This document shows positions 31,600 to 44,600 of a stretch of 64,000 bases of DNA, piece by piece. The DNA lies in NCBI GenBank assembly GCA_015179025.1, contig WHUX01000242.1, positions 1 through 64,000 on the forward strand, in the 5' to 3' direction. The notes below the pieces were generated by a model. It saw only the letters and a list, made by a program, of their open reading frames with translations. It was not told the origin of the DNA and did no database searches. A program made the translations under genes and the position numbers. Source of the DNA: Terfezia claveryi. Its lineage: Eukaryota > Ascomycota > Pezizomycetes > Pezizales > Pezizaceae. The number at the start of each line of letters is the position of its first letter. Positions within the stretch are counted from its first letter, which is position 1.

Positions 31600-33014
31600 G
31601 GCCTCGCCTCTCATGGTCGCATCGGATGCCCGAATGCTGGATATAATTACCTCCATCTACATGAAAAGACTTACCCTGATATATATAATGCCCCATAACT
31701 TGTTCTTATTCCTGTACATTTGAATACGTTTCCTATTCATCTCCTGCCATCTCAATCGTTTCATCCATTTTGTTTTGCACCTTTCTTACTCATGATTCTA
31801 GATGGTGGGATGCGGGGTTCAAATGTACTTCCTTTCTTACTAGTACTTCTAGGGGTTTCATTGCGTCAATTCTTAGGATTTTTTTAAACTGGTGTATCTT
31901 ATTTACTTACTGTGTACGTTAACAGCGGTGCTAGATTAGGGGCGAGTTTTCTATGGTTACGAAGTAGCTCACTTGGAAGGATTGGGAGATGCTACGTTAG
32001 TTCTAGAGTTGAAACGCGTAAACCGAGGCTCTCTTAGAGGACTCTTGGGGTGTTGGAGGATATTTCCTTATAATCGTCAGGCATGTACAATATTTGTTAA
32101 ATTTTCTATGGGTATTGTTTCGTTATTTGCATGTGCATTTACTAGGCACTCAGAACTAAGTCTGATGTGATGCCAACATCTTCGTTTTTCGATGTATACA
32201 CATCCAGCCGCACTAGGCTTGAAGAACCCCCAGCCATACTTATTCCGTCCTCTCTATTGGGGTCCATAACGATGTAAACTTGAGATACACACTGCAGCTA
32301 CATAAGTCTATTGCAGAATAGCTCGCACTTCTAGAGTCAAATATCTATACTTATATTATCAATCGGCACGTAGACATATCACTGACAAGAAGTTTACCCT
32401 CAGGTCTGAGTCTGAAAGCTACCCTAGTATACGCATGTATCATTTCTCAGGCTCAACTTGTATGAAGTCTGAACGCTCCTCCACCTGACTGGGAGTCCTT
32501 GAGTACTTATGCTATAGCGTCTTCTGGCACCAGTCGACCCTTATGAAGTCCATACTACTGTACGGAGTGGGTATGCGTTCAACTCAGTTCGACTGTGCAC
32601 ACCGAAGAGCAACCTGGGAATAGGAGACTTTGGTATGAAAAGCCCTTAGAGTAGTTCCAGAAAATGAGGTTTTCAGTTATAATTACAAGAGGATATGTCA
32701 ACAGGGATTGAGAAACTTAATATCCAATAGAGTGACCTTGGGCTTTATTATTTATCAAAGGACTACTAGTGAAATATTATCTAGGGTTATCACACACGCA
32801 GCAGCACAAAGGCAGCTGCACAGCTCTCCATGATCCATATGTATACTTGCTACGCAGCGAAAATATCCGTAGCCATTCCCCCTTCCCTCCCCTCCCCCAT
32901 CCCCATCCCCTTCCCCATTACACAGTTATAAAAAAGAAAAACCCAATACCCTAACCTATCCCAGAAAGAATTAAACCCATTTCAAGCTTCCGTGTTGCTA
33001 GAACCCGAGGTTAA
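31600..33014. other. Gene-free interval
   Basis: Exportin-T 3' UTR followed by AT-rich DNA. A C-rich stretch near 32880-32925 (repeated CCCCT/CCCAT) is the only compositional feature. No gene is seen. Confidence 0.5.
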
Positions 33015-33712
33015 CTAATCCTCCTCATCATCCCCCTTTCCGCAAACTGATCCCACCCATTCCCTATATGCAAACCTATCTCCGCCACTACCTTTCGATC
33101 TTAAACCCCTCTTTCTCACAAATCCCCTCAATGCCCTTTCGACCTCTGCCTCGGTCATCCTCTCGCCCACTTCTCCGGTATTCATCAATGCCTCCCTAAG
33201 CTCTCCAACATCCACTGTGCCATCATCACCATCATCAAATGCTTCCAGCGCAGTCAATAATTCATCTTCAGAACCTAACTCTCCAATATACCCAGATAGA
33301 TGAGTGAGGTAGCTCGCTAGGTTTAGGGGTGAGGGTGCAGCTTTAAAGTAGGCTTGTAGATTTGAGGCGGAAGTGGCTTGTGAGAGGGAGGCGAGCGTGG
33401 CAGTGAGGTCGGAGCTCGAGATGGTGCCGTCTGAGTCTTTGTCTATGTAGAGGAAGGAACTACGGAGAGTATGTAGGAGGGATGAAGGAAGGTGGGTGTA
33501 GTCGACATTGCTGGAGTTAAGGGGGTAGGTGAGAGGCTTTGGGGTGGTGGAGGGTGATGTTGAAAAGTGTTGGATTGGAGAGGCCGGAGTGTATGGTCGG
33601 GGCGAGGAAGAGGGTGAGCCAAATTGCGGTTTAGTTGAGAAACGGGACTGAAGCTTTGGTCAGTGATTGAACTTATGTACATAGCCGAGGCTGGGCCCAA
33701 GGACCGTACCAT
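33015..33712 (-). CDS. Calmodulin-like EF-hand protein
   Basis: Minus-strand exons are 33712-33710 (the start codon alone) and 33647-33015, giving 211 residues. A Ser/Pro/Thr-rich N-terminal extension of about 60 residues precedes an EF-hand core. Two loops look competent to bind calcium: DKDSDGTISSSD and DDGDDGTVDVGE; the other two positions are degenerate. The order fits calmodulin or myosin-light-chain relatives, but which one cannot be told. A 62-nt intron (33648-33709, GTACGG...TTCAG) follows the ATG immediately; upstream of the acceptor the body frame is closed by a stop, which forces an intron. The C-terminus ends KGDDEED. It is divergent from the DUF5321-type gene, with 310 bp between start codons. 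Confidence 0.75.
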
Positions 33713-34022
33713 GCTGAAGGTCCTTTGATGAAGCTTGCCTTGGAGGGCTGTATATTTACTCTAGAAGGCGCTGTTTCGTGGCTGTCAAGATGCAGATGAG
33801 ATCTGTTTGGGTGCTTTGTGACGAGGTCTCGATCAAGGTCATAACTGCGATTGGTTACCACCCAGTGGTTGCCACGGTAACACGCTTGCTTGGCGAGATG
33901 ATGTGCATCTGATCTTCGGCGCCATGTAAAGAGAAAATAATTCGAGGTCTGGAAATTGTCCGACAGCTTCCACAGCAGCAAGCACCCGGCCCACAGTCGA
34001 ATCACAAATAACTGACCAAATC

Positions 34023-34715
34023 ATGTCCTTTATACGGCCAATAATACAGCAGCATGTAAGGTCTCTGGGGCAAATACCTCTCACACAGTGTCACGGGTTT
34101 GCAACTTCCCCACGGGCTTCAATGGCATTGCGAATGAGCCAGTCTACTACAACGGCATCTACAAAATCACAGCTTCTCCCTCGCTTCCTCCAGCCAGAGC
34201 AAATAAAATCATACCTACCTTCGTTTTCATTCCAACGGAGTACGGCGCCAAAGCAGAAAATGGAATGGAATCCCTATACGTTCTTCATTTGGGCGTTTTT
34301 GCTCGTTGGGTCACAGGGGATAAACATGATTGCTTTGAAGAATGAGCATAGAGATTTTATGCGGAGGGCGGGGGTAGGATAGATTTGCTGAGGGAGGTGA
34401 TTGAGAAGATAGAGAGGGGGGAGGAGGTAGATGTGGGTAAGATGCTGGGAGCACGGGTGGAATCGGAAGAGAAAGGCTGGGAAGATGGTGAGTATATCCT
34501 CAGGCTCTCGACTGACGCGTATGCTGATGTTTTTTTTTGTGCTTGGTTTAGTACTCAAGGAAATTGAACAGGAGGATCTGATGTGGCAGGAAAGGAAGGT
34601 AAAGAGGCAAGCCAAGGGGACAGTGAACGGGGAAGACAAGGTTGCGGTTTCGGAGGCTGTCGAACAAAAGCCGAGGAGACCCATGGAGAAAGTCGATGAT
34701 AGCAATTTCTTATAA
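34023..34715 (+). CDS. DUF5321-type mitochondrial inner-membrane protein (apparent 1-nt frameshift)
   Basis: The protein begins with a basic, mitochondrial-type leader (MSFIRPIIQQHVRSLGQIPL, then FATSPRAS) and has one transmembrane segment in WNPYTFFIWAFLLVGSQGIN, the pattern I associate with fungal DUF5321 proteins of unknown function. The expected continuation (LLREVIEKIERGEEVDVGKM, then VLKEIEQEDLMW) is present but one base out of frame after RRAG. The break lies at a run of five G at 34370-34374; a sixth G would restore the frame. A 64-nt intron at 34488-34551 splits the C-terminal part. The frameshift is either a base-calling error in the homopolymer or a true mutation. As written, translation ends at the TAG at 34380-34382. 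Confidence 0.7.
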
Positions 34716-35009
34716 TAAGGTCAAGGAATATGATATTGTGGGGGGATTGAATGTAAATGCTGTCTGACGTAGCTTATTTAGGGTATCATTGAGAACTTGG
34801 ATACTGAGTACGTACATTACGTATGTTATATTTCGACAGCGCAATAAGCAAGTTGTTTTATTGCCAAGTAAACAAATAGCTGTATCTAGATTGGTTACGC
34901 AATCAATTTCCCTGAAGCAACCGGCTTGTAAATATTACCCCACATCGGAAATGCTTGTTCGTATATACCTCCACAATCTCAACGACGTCATACTAAGTGA
35001 CGTCTCAAA

Positions 35010-36136
35010 ATGCCGTTCAAGACCGAACAAAAGATCCGCAACTTTGGAGGTTACCTCCTTAAGCTCTCCCATGACTCTGATGCCGTGAAAGGGCGAATGA
35101 ACATCAACCTGTACCTTCCCCCTCAAGCAGAAAACGCACAACATGGATCCATTCCATTACTATTCTGGCTTTCTGGATTGACCTGCACCCCAGATAACTG
35201 CGCGGACAAGGGATTCTTCCAGCCATGGGCCGCGAAGAAAGGAATTGCAATTGTGTACCCAGATACCAGTCCTAGGCAAGCCAAGATTGAGGGTGATGAT
35301 GACAGCTGTATGTTTTACGGATAACCTACCAGAATCAACGAAGAACTGACGTTTTCCCTGCGATTTAAGGGGACTTTGGAACGGGCGCAGGATTTTATGT
35401 CGATGCGACGAAGGATCCGTGGAAGAAGGAGTATAATATGCAGACCTATGTAAGCAAGGAGCTGCCGCAACAATTGTTTGAAGAGTTTAAGCTCTTGGAC
35501 TCGAAGAGGGTATCGATTTCGGGTCATAGCATGGGTGGACATGGAGCTTTGATTCTGGTTTGTTGTCATCCCTGAAAAAAATAGACCTAGCAGTTGCTAA
35601 TGTTTGTCGCGAGTTTATATAATAGTTTTTGAAGAACCCTGGCAAATATAAGTCTGTCTCAGCCTTTGCTCCTATTTGCAACCCTATCAACTGCCCTTGG
35701 GGTTCGTATCTCTCTGTGTGAAAAAAATTCTGGAATTGTCTAACGAACCCATAGGTCAAAAGGCCTTCGTTGGCTACTTTGGGTCAGTGGACCAGGATAC
35801 ATGGAAGGAAAATGATTCAACTGAGCTATTGGGGCATTACAAGGGCAAGCTTGACGTACTGATTGACGTCGGCACTGGTGATAAGTTCTACAAGCAAGGC
35901 CAGCTTTTGCCAGAGAACTTCGACGAGACAGCAGCACATTTAGGAATCAGGGGGCCCCATTACAAAATGCGGTTCCAGGAGGTAGGCACACTCATCTACG
36001 TAGTGAGCTGGTGGATCTGAAAGGCAGTTGAGCTGACGCTGTGCATCTCAATTGATAGGAGTATGATCATAGCTACTATTTTGTCTCGAGCTTTGCCGAA
36101 GACCATATCGAGTACCATTCTCAATTCTTATTTTAA
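35010..36136 (+). CDS. S-formylglutathione hydrolase
   Basis: Exons are 35010-35307, 35370-35557, 35626-35701, 35755-35981 and 36059-36136, giving 288 residues, the usual length. It is an esterase-D-type alpha/beta hydrolase: [29 protein letters not shown], nucleophile Ser in [10 protein letters not shown], catalytic Asp in DVGTGDKF, and His in [11 protein letters not shown]. The enzyme splits S-formylglutathione to formate and glutathione, the last step of glutathione-dependent formaldehyde detoxification, in the cytosol. All junctions are in phase and restore conserved blocks (for example [11 protein letters not shown] across intron 1). No damage is seen. Confidence 0.95.
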
Positions 36137-36609
36137 ATATTTGAACATTAACAACTAGAAACACTCTATGCGTGCGCTATCTATATGGACTAATTCAAAC
36201 TGCTTTGGTACATACATAATATGTGCATGCCTGCATTCATATCTACCTGCGCCCAGCTTCTTAAACAAGTAATCAAACAGTTAAGGTATTTCCCCTAGGT
36301 AACCCCGTTATGTCGCTAACTCCATCCAACTTAAGCAGCCATTCCATTTTCCTTTTTTGACCGTAAAGAGGCAGTCGTTGTAAGTGTGAGGTAACGGTAC
36401 TGTAGATTATGTAGGTAGACCCAATTGGGTAGCATGTTTAGGTAAGCTCTCACGCCGCGTTGTCGATGGACCCTTTGGCCAGAGGAAAACGATACTAGAA
36501 CTCATATTCAGCCGAGCCCAGTCCTTCTAGCTCGAGCAGCTTCCTCAAGCTATCCTTCATTCCCAACGCCTAACACCGAGTTCACATACCTAGAAGTGTG
36601 TCCAGCAGA
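36137..36609. other. Intergenic spacer between two hydrolase genes
   Basis: Holds the 3' end of the S-formylglutathione hydrolase transcript and the promoter of the lipase; no gene or distinct motif seen. Confidence 0.4.
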
Positions 36610-37851
36610 ATGGCAGCAACAACAGCAGAGTCCTCGTTTACATTGTCTGATGGTTTGAAAGTGTATACGCAGACGTGGAAGGTAATATACAGCTGGTTGG
36701 CTCTATTGATAGACACCACTAACATAATGGGATATACAGACGACGTTGGAGAAGCCCTTGGCCTATGCATTCTTCTTGCATGGCTTCAGCGATCACTGTA
36801 CGCTTCCAGATGATTACTCTCTGTTATAGTGATGTTAAGAGCTTACTTGTTTTCCTGTCCCAGGCAATGCATACTACTCATTCTTCCCGAGTTTGGCTGC
36901 TAGGGGAATTGAGGTCTTCTCCTTTGACCAACGGTATAATATCTGCGCTCTTGGGCCTTGACCTGGCTAACTTGGCTGCTATAGTGGATGGGGCCGTACC
37001 TGTGCAACAAAGGCGCAACGTGGCCTGACCGGACCAAATTCCCAAATACTACAAGATATCGACGAGCTCCTCGTCCCCCGTCTCACCCTCGCTGAGTCCC
37101 AGAATGTCCCGACCTTCCTTATGGGCCACTCTAATGGTGGAGGAATTGCCCTCTGGTATGCCATCTACGGGACTCATCGTGATCGTTTCGCCGGGGTAGT
37201 CGCACAGTCTCCATTAATTGCCCTTCACGCTCATATCAAGCCGTGGTTTACCACCGTTGCTGCTGGCAAGATTGCGGCCAAGTTCTTCCCGAATCAGCAG
37301 CTGTTAAATAAGCTAGACCCGAACGTTATGAGCAGGGACAAAGAGGTTTGTAGGAACTTTGATGAGGATGAGTTGTGCCATGATACTGGCACGTTAATTC
37401 AACTAGCGGATATGCTCGGCAGGGGGAAGTCGTTGCAAAAGGAGGAGGTTTATGCCAAATACAACCCGGACATTCCCTTGTTGGTGACACATGGTAGTGA
37501 AGATATGGTTCGTTATTTTTTTCCTAGTTCCTTGTCATACGATGAAGGCTTTGACTAACTTGTGATTGTGTGAAAGTGTACTTTTTACGATGCCTCAAAG
37601 GAATTTGTCGAGAAGGCTAACATCAAAGATAGAACCTTCAAATCCTACGATGGGTGGTATCATAAATGTAAGATACCTCCACTAAGCAAGAGCTCGCATA
37701 TTCCCATAACTGACCCCAATACTCAAAAATAGTACACGCAGAACCTGGCAATGACCGTGTCCAATTCGCCAATGATATCGCTGATTGGATCCTTCAAAGG
37801 GCATCAACGGCCCCAAGGCCAAGCACTTCTGCAGTCGGGGCAAAGCTTTAG
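36610..37851 (+). CDS. YJU3: Monoacylglycerol lipase (Yju3-like)
   Basis: Exons are 36610-36681, 36740-36797, 36864-36933, 36985-37507, 37577-37667 and 37733-37851, giving 310 residues. Landmarks of the serine hydrolase family are FFLHGFSDH (oxyanion region), FSFDQRGWGRT, the nucleophile in GHSNGGG, the acid in THGSEDM and the His in YHKLHAEPG. In yeast, Yju3 hydrolyses monoacylglycerols at lipid droplets and membranes. The start MAATTAESSFTLSDGL fits the family. Asn after the nucleophilic Ser, rather than Met, is seen in some fungal members. It is tandem with, but not clearly functionally linked to, the upstream hydrolase. Confidence 0.9.
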
Positions 37852-38327
37852 GAAAAGGCGCCTGAAGGACAGACTGGGTGGCAATGATTTGAGGCAGCAG
37901 CGAGAAAACGGCAATGGTGATCGGATGTTTCATTGAGCTTATTTTTAATGAGTTTATGATAATATGTCCACTTCTCGCGTGCGGCTATGGTATGGCGGGT
38001 AACCACCAGAGCCGTGGAAAGGGGCCGAGAGCTCTTCTGTAATTATTCTTATTGGTCATTGGGGATACGGTACATAGGAAGCTGGACGTAGGAGATTCAT
38101 GAAATAAATACTTTTAACACGTCACTTCCAGACAGGTTATTAAGATCCAACGCCTGTCTTTCATAACCTAAAAGAATGCATACAGTCCAAAAACATGGGC
38201 AGCCTCAGGTCCCCCATGACACATGAATGATAAAAGGTGCAGACAGAATAAAAAGGGTATTCAAATCATCAAAATACTCCTCCCGTCGTAGTCTCTACCG
38301 TCCGGCGAAGCCCAACATCAGAATCCC
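37852..38327. other. Convergent 3' regions; no gene
   Basis: Lies between the converging lipase and AFI1 genes; nothing else is seen. Confidence 0.4.
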
Positions 38328-40807
38328 CTACCCCTCCACCCCCACCCCACCTACGCCCAACCCAATCCCCTGACCCTGCCCCTGCTGCCCAGCGGCCCAA
38401 ACATCCCTCTCTCCCTTCAACCTCACAAACGCCAACCTCTGAAACCGATTCATGCTATTGAAAAAATGTCTACCAGCGATATGATCTCGAAGCCTTTCTA
38501 AGATCTCCACTGCTGCAAATCTCACTTTTTGATAGGGATGGAATAAGCCTACTGCAATAGGGAAGACGCCGCCTTGGTATTCTGGGATACAGCAGAGGAC
38601 TTGGTTGATTGCTTCATAAGAGGTCATTGCTGCGTGGAGGGCGAGAAATACTTCGCTAGATGCGAAGTGTGAGAGGCGGAGGGTGCGGAGGCGGTCGAGT
38701 TGGTGGTGGAGGTCTATGGATTTTATGGGTTTGGCGGTGTGGAGTTTTGCTAGGTCCTATGCAATTGGGATTCGTCAGTATGAATAGAGGTGAGGGTGGA
38801 GGCAGTTAGCAGATATGAGATGGAGGATGAATATTGGATACCTGAACATAAGCATAATAACTCCTCGTATTCCTCCACCCCTCAATCCTCGCTGCGTTTG
38901 CCATCAAATCTCTCATTTTCATTCCTTCATCGGGCCAAACATATCCATGTCCCTTTACGGCATGACATTCCTCCTGACCAATCCATAGCGCAGAAGCACC
39001 ATACACCACCTCCTCATATGCCGCCGCCATGCGGGTAAACCTAACAACCCAATCCCTCCATCTTGCCCTAACCGCGCTTTCTCCAAACCTGCTAGTAATA
39101 CAGTGTAGTACATCGTCCATAAATGCATTATCTCCCGTATCAGGATTCGAAACACCAGAGAATGATATATTAGATTGCAGGAGTTCAGAGGGAGGGGGTT
39201 GTTTGATGGCGGGGGATATCTTGATCCGCCCAGTGTCGATATTGCAGAGCACGTCCCACCAGTCGTCATGATTCGCGAATGCCGGATTTTTCACTCCGGC
39301 AATGAAGCCCTGGACACGGAGAAGGTCGTCGACTTTCGAGAGGTCTGTGTAGGGGAAGGCGTGCCTGGTAAAGCCACGGAGGGTTCCACCACTGGCCAGG
39401 GCACATGCGGCCAGGACATGGTCAACGACTTCACCAGAGGGCTTGGCTTTTCCGAGGAAGACAATGCGTTTTTGGGTGAGCAGTGCGTTGATGAGAACTA
39501 TGATTGGATGTGTATAGGGGCCGTTTGTGGTAAGGTGAGGATGTAACGCGAATGGCTGGGGGTTATGAGAATGGGGTGTGGAGAAGGTCGTGATGAGCTG
39601 TATTAATGAAAACTAAATCATTATATGTTTAGCATATTGTCATATATCATATACTGGGAGGGTGGGACATACGTCTCCAACTGTCTCTGGTAATATCGCG
39701 ACAGGAATCTTCACTGGGATGGGAATCCCGTGATATATAACCCGTGACTCAAATTCATGAGTATCCCGGTTTATGAATGCTTTTCGCCCAGACACGAGGT
39801 CAATATAGTTTGGCTTTCCGTTCGTCTCACCATTCATTCCACCAATCATCAATCCACTGTCTCCAGTCGGGTAGTGCGATAATGACGAGGGCGAGCGTTG
39901 GATAGGTGAAGCCATAAGTTGCATTTCCTCAAACTTTTCAATAAACATTTCCTTGTTATCTGAAGAAGCAAGAATCTGGGACTCTAATACAGATATCCGT
40001 GGCATGCACGATAGGTCCATCTCATTAACAGAGTTGTAGAGCTTCTCCAACGTTTCTATTGTCGGAGACTTGAAATATTCCTCCAGTGCTAGCAATAATA
40101 TTGGCTACACTAACATAAGTATCTCAGATACTGAGGATATTTGAAACATGTATTTTCTTACCTTGTATATATGCAAGAAAGAATGCCGCGTGCATATCGC
40201 CATGGCCTTCACTTTAGCACCTCTGGATTCAAATATCAATTAGCAGGCAATAGGACCACAATGCTTTGCACAGCTGCACACCTCTTCACGGTTGCGTCGT
40301 GTTTTGTAATGACCAAGTTCAGAACGTATATCAACGGAGGCTGTCCTAATTGATCAACTTCCTTGCCCTCTGTCTGTTCGGTATCTCGATGCAAGAAGAA
40401 TATCGTCCAGTCTTGGTCATACAAATGCGCCTGATCTGGCAACATCAATTCAGCCAACATGCTACGCCATAGTCAATATCAATTGTCCAGCAAGATCATA
40501 TGTAGTGAAAGCTTACTTACTGCTCATCCCCACTAATTGCATTTGGGTACTGGTGCTCCATCAGTGGCCCTTGATCTACTTCAAATTCAGCCACTAGAAT
40601 ATACTCGACATGAGCCCCTGGTTCTTGCTTCTCTACATCCCGCCCCTCCTGTACTTCCTGTAACACATGCTCTTCATCATAGTTCTCCAATCGTTCCGAT
40701 ATATGGCTGCCTGTGCTAGCAGCTCTATTTCGGCTGTTTTCAGCATCGGTGAGGGAGCTTTTTATCGAAGCTGCAGCTTCTTCATGTATGCTTCCTTCAG
40801 CACTCAT
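38328..40807 (-). CDS. AFI1: Afi1/MesA polarity protein (DENN-type Arf3-docking protein)
   Basis: Minus-strand exons are 40807-40521, 40461-40282, 40222-40162, 40104-39673, 39612-38842 and 38756-38328, giving 719 residues. The Afi1 N-domain starts at [20 protein letters not shown], then [20 protein letters not shown] and [19 protein letters not shown]. The SPA/DENN-like part includes [20 protein letters not shown] and [13 protein letters not shown], and the C-terminal helical domain follows. Yeast Afi1 is an Arf3 effector controlling polarised growth, and Aspergillus MesA stabilises the polarity axis in hyphae. The tail is Gly-rich. Exon sums are a multiple of three and each junction restores a conserved block. 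It is divergent from separase. Confidence 0.9.
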
Positions 40808-41649
40808 CCTTCATATGAATGGAAAACTCAAAAGATCGTCAATCCACCTTCCCTGAAGTAGTAACTGAGGAGGCAGAATTTCGAGCCACACTGTTGGAGC
40901 AAGAACTGTGTAAAGCGACGAATAAGCAAGCTAGTAGCTAAGGGAGAGAAAGGTCCAGGGGTAAGTAAATGAACGACATAGTAGGGGGAATACGGCCTGA
41001 ATTGTGAGGAACTCGCAGCAAGGGGTGAATGCGGCGCGGGGATGATATCTCGTGCTTTAGGCAGCTGCGCTACTTAGCGACTGTTTCGTATCGCGTGGTG
41101 CTCGTTAGTTTGAGTTTCGGCATTAACATGTGCGTCGCTAAGAAATAAAGGTCCAGGGGTACATGCAACATTTCCTACAATTATGTGCAGTATGTAGAGA
41201 GGAAACGACTCAATTCTCAGTACTTGGACGATCATTGTGAATCAAGTGAAACAATGGAGTTTCTATTATTTCTTTGCCGAGTGCCATATTTCTATGGTTG
41301 AACAGAAACTCTCTTTCGGAAGAGGTCGTACGTACGCTGCAGCAGACGTTTGATGCTGTGAGACACCTTCGGCCCGTGCCAGTCACCTTCGGCTTGCCGG
41401 TTGCCCATGGCAACAGGTTTAAACGCCAAGCAACATTACAATCCATATGGAAATATAAACAAACTAAAGTAAACCCTGTTGCAACATTTTTCTAATGTTC
41501 CTGATAGTGCGTATCGGAATCAGTCACGGAACGCCGTCTTACTTGCAACCGTATCACACGAAGAACCATACAAAGCAATCATACATCTAAGCTGTAACAC
41601 GCATCCTCTCCAGTCATTCACCTTTGCTACAGCATCGGTACCCACCATT
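40808..41649. promoter_or_regulatory. Bidirectional promoter region of AFI1 and separase
   Basis: 842 bp lies between the two divergent start codons. No strong coding frame is present. I see no cell-cycle box that I would defend. Confidence 0.4.
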
Positions 41650-44600
41650 ATGGCCACTGCCTCCAGGATTTCAGCAGCTCCCACGTTAGAAGCAATCCGA
41701 CAGGCACTGGTGTCGACAGAATCCTGCACCTCTACAGCCCATTCCCTCCTAAACGGCCTTTTCTTCCCTTCATCGAATAATCCCAGTAATAAAATCACTC
41801 TCTCACGAATAACTGCAGGAAAAACAACAAAGAGGAGGGCGACACCAACAGTAGCTGAGGCAGACAGGGGCCTTTCAACATTAGAGCGATATATATTTGC
41901 AACAGAGGTGGTAAATACCACGTTGAAGACACTCAATGCCGCATCAAAGCAAGCTCAAGCAGTCGGAGAGACAACAGTGAAAGAAGTTTTTCAGTCGGAG
42001 CTGAAAATCAAAAAACCAACAACGAAAACAGGGAACCAGCCGTTAAAGAGCAAAAACCTGAACCGGGCAACCTCACCGCCAGCCTCTCAGCAGCACCCAG
42101 CAATGTGGACAGCAGAATGTCTGTGCCTCGCTATAGATTACATCTATTCAGTTCAACACTCTGATGAGCTTCCTACACCGCCGCCTCCTCTACAGATTGA
42201 GACTGCGCAACATAACCTGATAGTCCGATTGATTGTTCTCAAGTTATACGATATTGCACTGAGAGAATTGGTAGTGTTGAAGAAGAGGATAGATGCACTC
42301 ATTAGTGGCGGTGGAAAGGCCTGCATCGAAGGCTTGCTACCAGGTGAGGCGGGGGAGAAAGAAAATAAGAAGCCGACAACAGCAAAAGGTGTACGGACCA
42401 AGCCTACAGAGTCAAGAGATGATAGCATCGCTTCCCTGTTGATCTTCAAAAGCATACCTCCAACAATTACAATAATGGATCTGGTGGCAGGCTTTCAAAT
42501 GAGCGTAATGAGATGTATAATAGGAATGGGGAAACCAGGAGCCGCCGAGGTACTACGGTAGCAAATCCTTTAAGACATATTCTAAGCTAATCAGGTACGA
42601 CTGAAACAGGCTCTGGTAACTTCATTGTCAGCTCCGAACAATACGTTATCCCTACTCAAATCCCTCCCTAATTCAAATCCCAAGCTGGCAGCTCTCGACT
42701 CTCTCCTATTTAGTTGCTGTCCCTCAGTATCTTCTTCCGCAGATTCCATAGCCAAGACTCCATCACCCATTACAGCTTTGCAGCTACAAACGTATGCACT
42801 TGAAGCTAAGATTTTGCTGAAAACTAAGAATGGGGAGGAGTATTGGGAACTTCTCACAAAGTGCCTTGCCGCGTTTTGCAGAAGATGCGCCCCGAAGGAA
42901 GGTGGAAAAGAGAGATATAAAGTGGTCAGGGAGGCTGTTCTACAATTCCAGGGGGCTGTGCCTGGGGACCTACCCGAAAATATACTGCAACTGCTATCCA
43001 CTGTAGCCCAGGAATCCGGGTATGGTTCTGAGGCACTGAAGTGGATGGAAGAGGCTCATTCACTCCTCAACAAGAATGGAAACGCCGTGATGCAGGACTT
43101 GAATTATGTGACCCAGTCTGTGCGCCTTATCAAGCTCGCAACTCTAAACCTGAAAGCCTACGTTCTCACCCTTGGGTCAAATGCTTCTTCGGCCACTGTC
43201 ACTGTAAACGTGGAGAGTGTGATGGACGTAGGAGACAAGATCAAGAATGCAATACAAAGTGTAGATGCTCTCACCAAAGTGAAAATGGAAGATCTAGAGA
43301 AGCTTCTCCAAGAAGTGGCTCTTTTCCGGAGAGCTGCCACAGTTGTTGCAGTTGCACCAATACCACCTGTTACACAGGAGTCCAGGGATCTCCAAGCAGC
43401 GAGAACCGAGCTGAAAGGTGTGTGTGTTAGCGTTTCTGAGATGGCTATTAGATATTTCAGAAATTACATCTCATTACAGCCTAACAATGGCAAGAAAGTA
43501 AAGAAACTTGCTGCCCCTGCCGTGGATTTTATCATCACGAAAGTCCGACAAGAAGCCGGCAGTGGAGGGCAAGTATTCCTGGAGACGTGGGAATCCTTGG
43601 ACAAGACGCTTAATGATTGCTTGGACCTGATTAATCTCCTTGTGGAGCACGAAAGTGACCAGAAGATGGATACAAACAGTGAGCACGCAAAGGAGGAAGA
43701 AATTATCAAAGGCTCGCAGTTTGAAAAGATCTCTACTGCATATTGGAAGGCTGCTTGTGCTCTGAAGAAACTAGATGCTCAGAAGGAAGGCATCAAAGCA
43801 ATGAAAAGGAGTGTAACGGCCCTACTTGGTCGTCCAAAGGAAGAAACACTCCGCGGAGGACTAGTGGCCAAGCTCGAGAGATTAGGAAACGGTTTCTACC
43901 AGGTCGGGGAGACTGCAAGAGCAGAGGAGGCCTTTTTAGAAGGTATAAAGGTTTTGCAGGCCGAAGGTGCCCTAGATGAAATCCTACAACTTGCGGATAC
44001 CGCATGTCTAAGTGATATATTTGGGGACGACCGAATAGGGATGATGCTTGGGAGGATGTTGGATGGAATCGTCAAAAGCGTTCTCAAAGACGCTCCCTCA
44101 AGACGACAGATAAATCCTGGCTGGAGTGGGATACCTTTTGATAGCGAGATTCTTAATAGGGAGACTCGAGGATTGATGCTGGAATGGGAGCTGCGAGGAC
44201 TGTGTGGACTGGGGAAAAAAGACCTTCCAATGGTGAAAGCCGTCGCAGAGAGGTTATTAGAGTTATATACGGACGAAGAGCCTTTAAGGAGAGCTAGGTA
44301 TGATTCCAAACGATGGCCCATAGATTGCATATGTGCTAATCTTGTTATAGGGTAATTGCTAAAATATTGAAACTCCAAGTTGATAACCCAAATTTCATGG
44401 CCCCTATACTGGCCGTTGGGCTCGGAGAGGAGGTTGAAACTCTTGGCCCACTCCACCGCGATGTGTCCCTTAAACCCCGAAGGAGCGACATAGTGTCATC
44501 CTGTTTGGTCTCCTATGCCTTTCTCAACTATCAAGCCACCGAGCCCCGTCCCGACATTCTCCAAACATCACTCATTTCATGGAGAAATACTATCGAAAGC

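Noticed and set aside
34023..34382. Programmed frameshift in the DUF5321-type gene
   Set aside because: No slippery heptamer; a missing G in a homopolymer is the simpler explanation.
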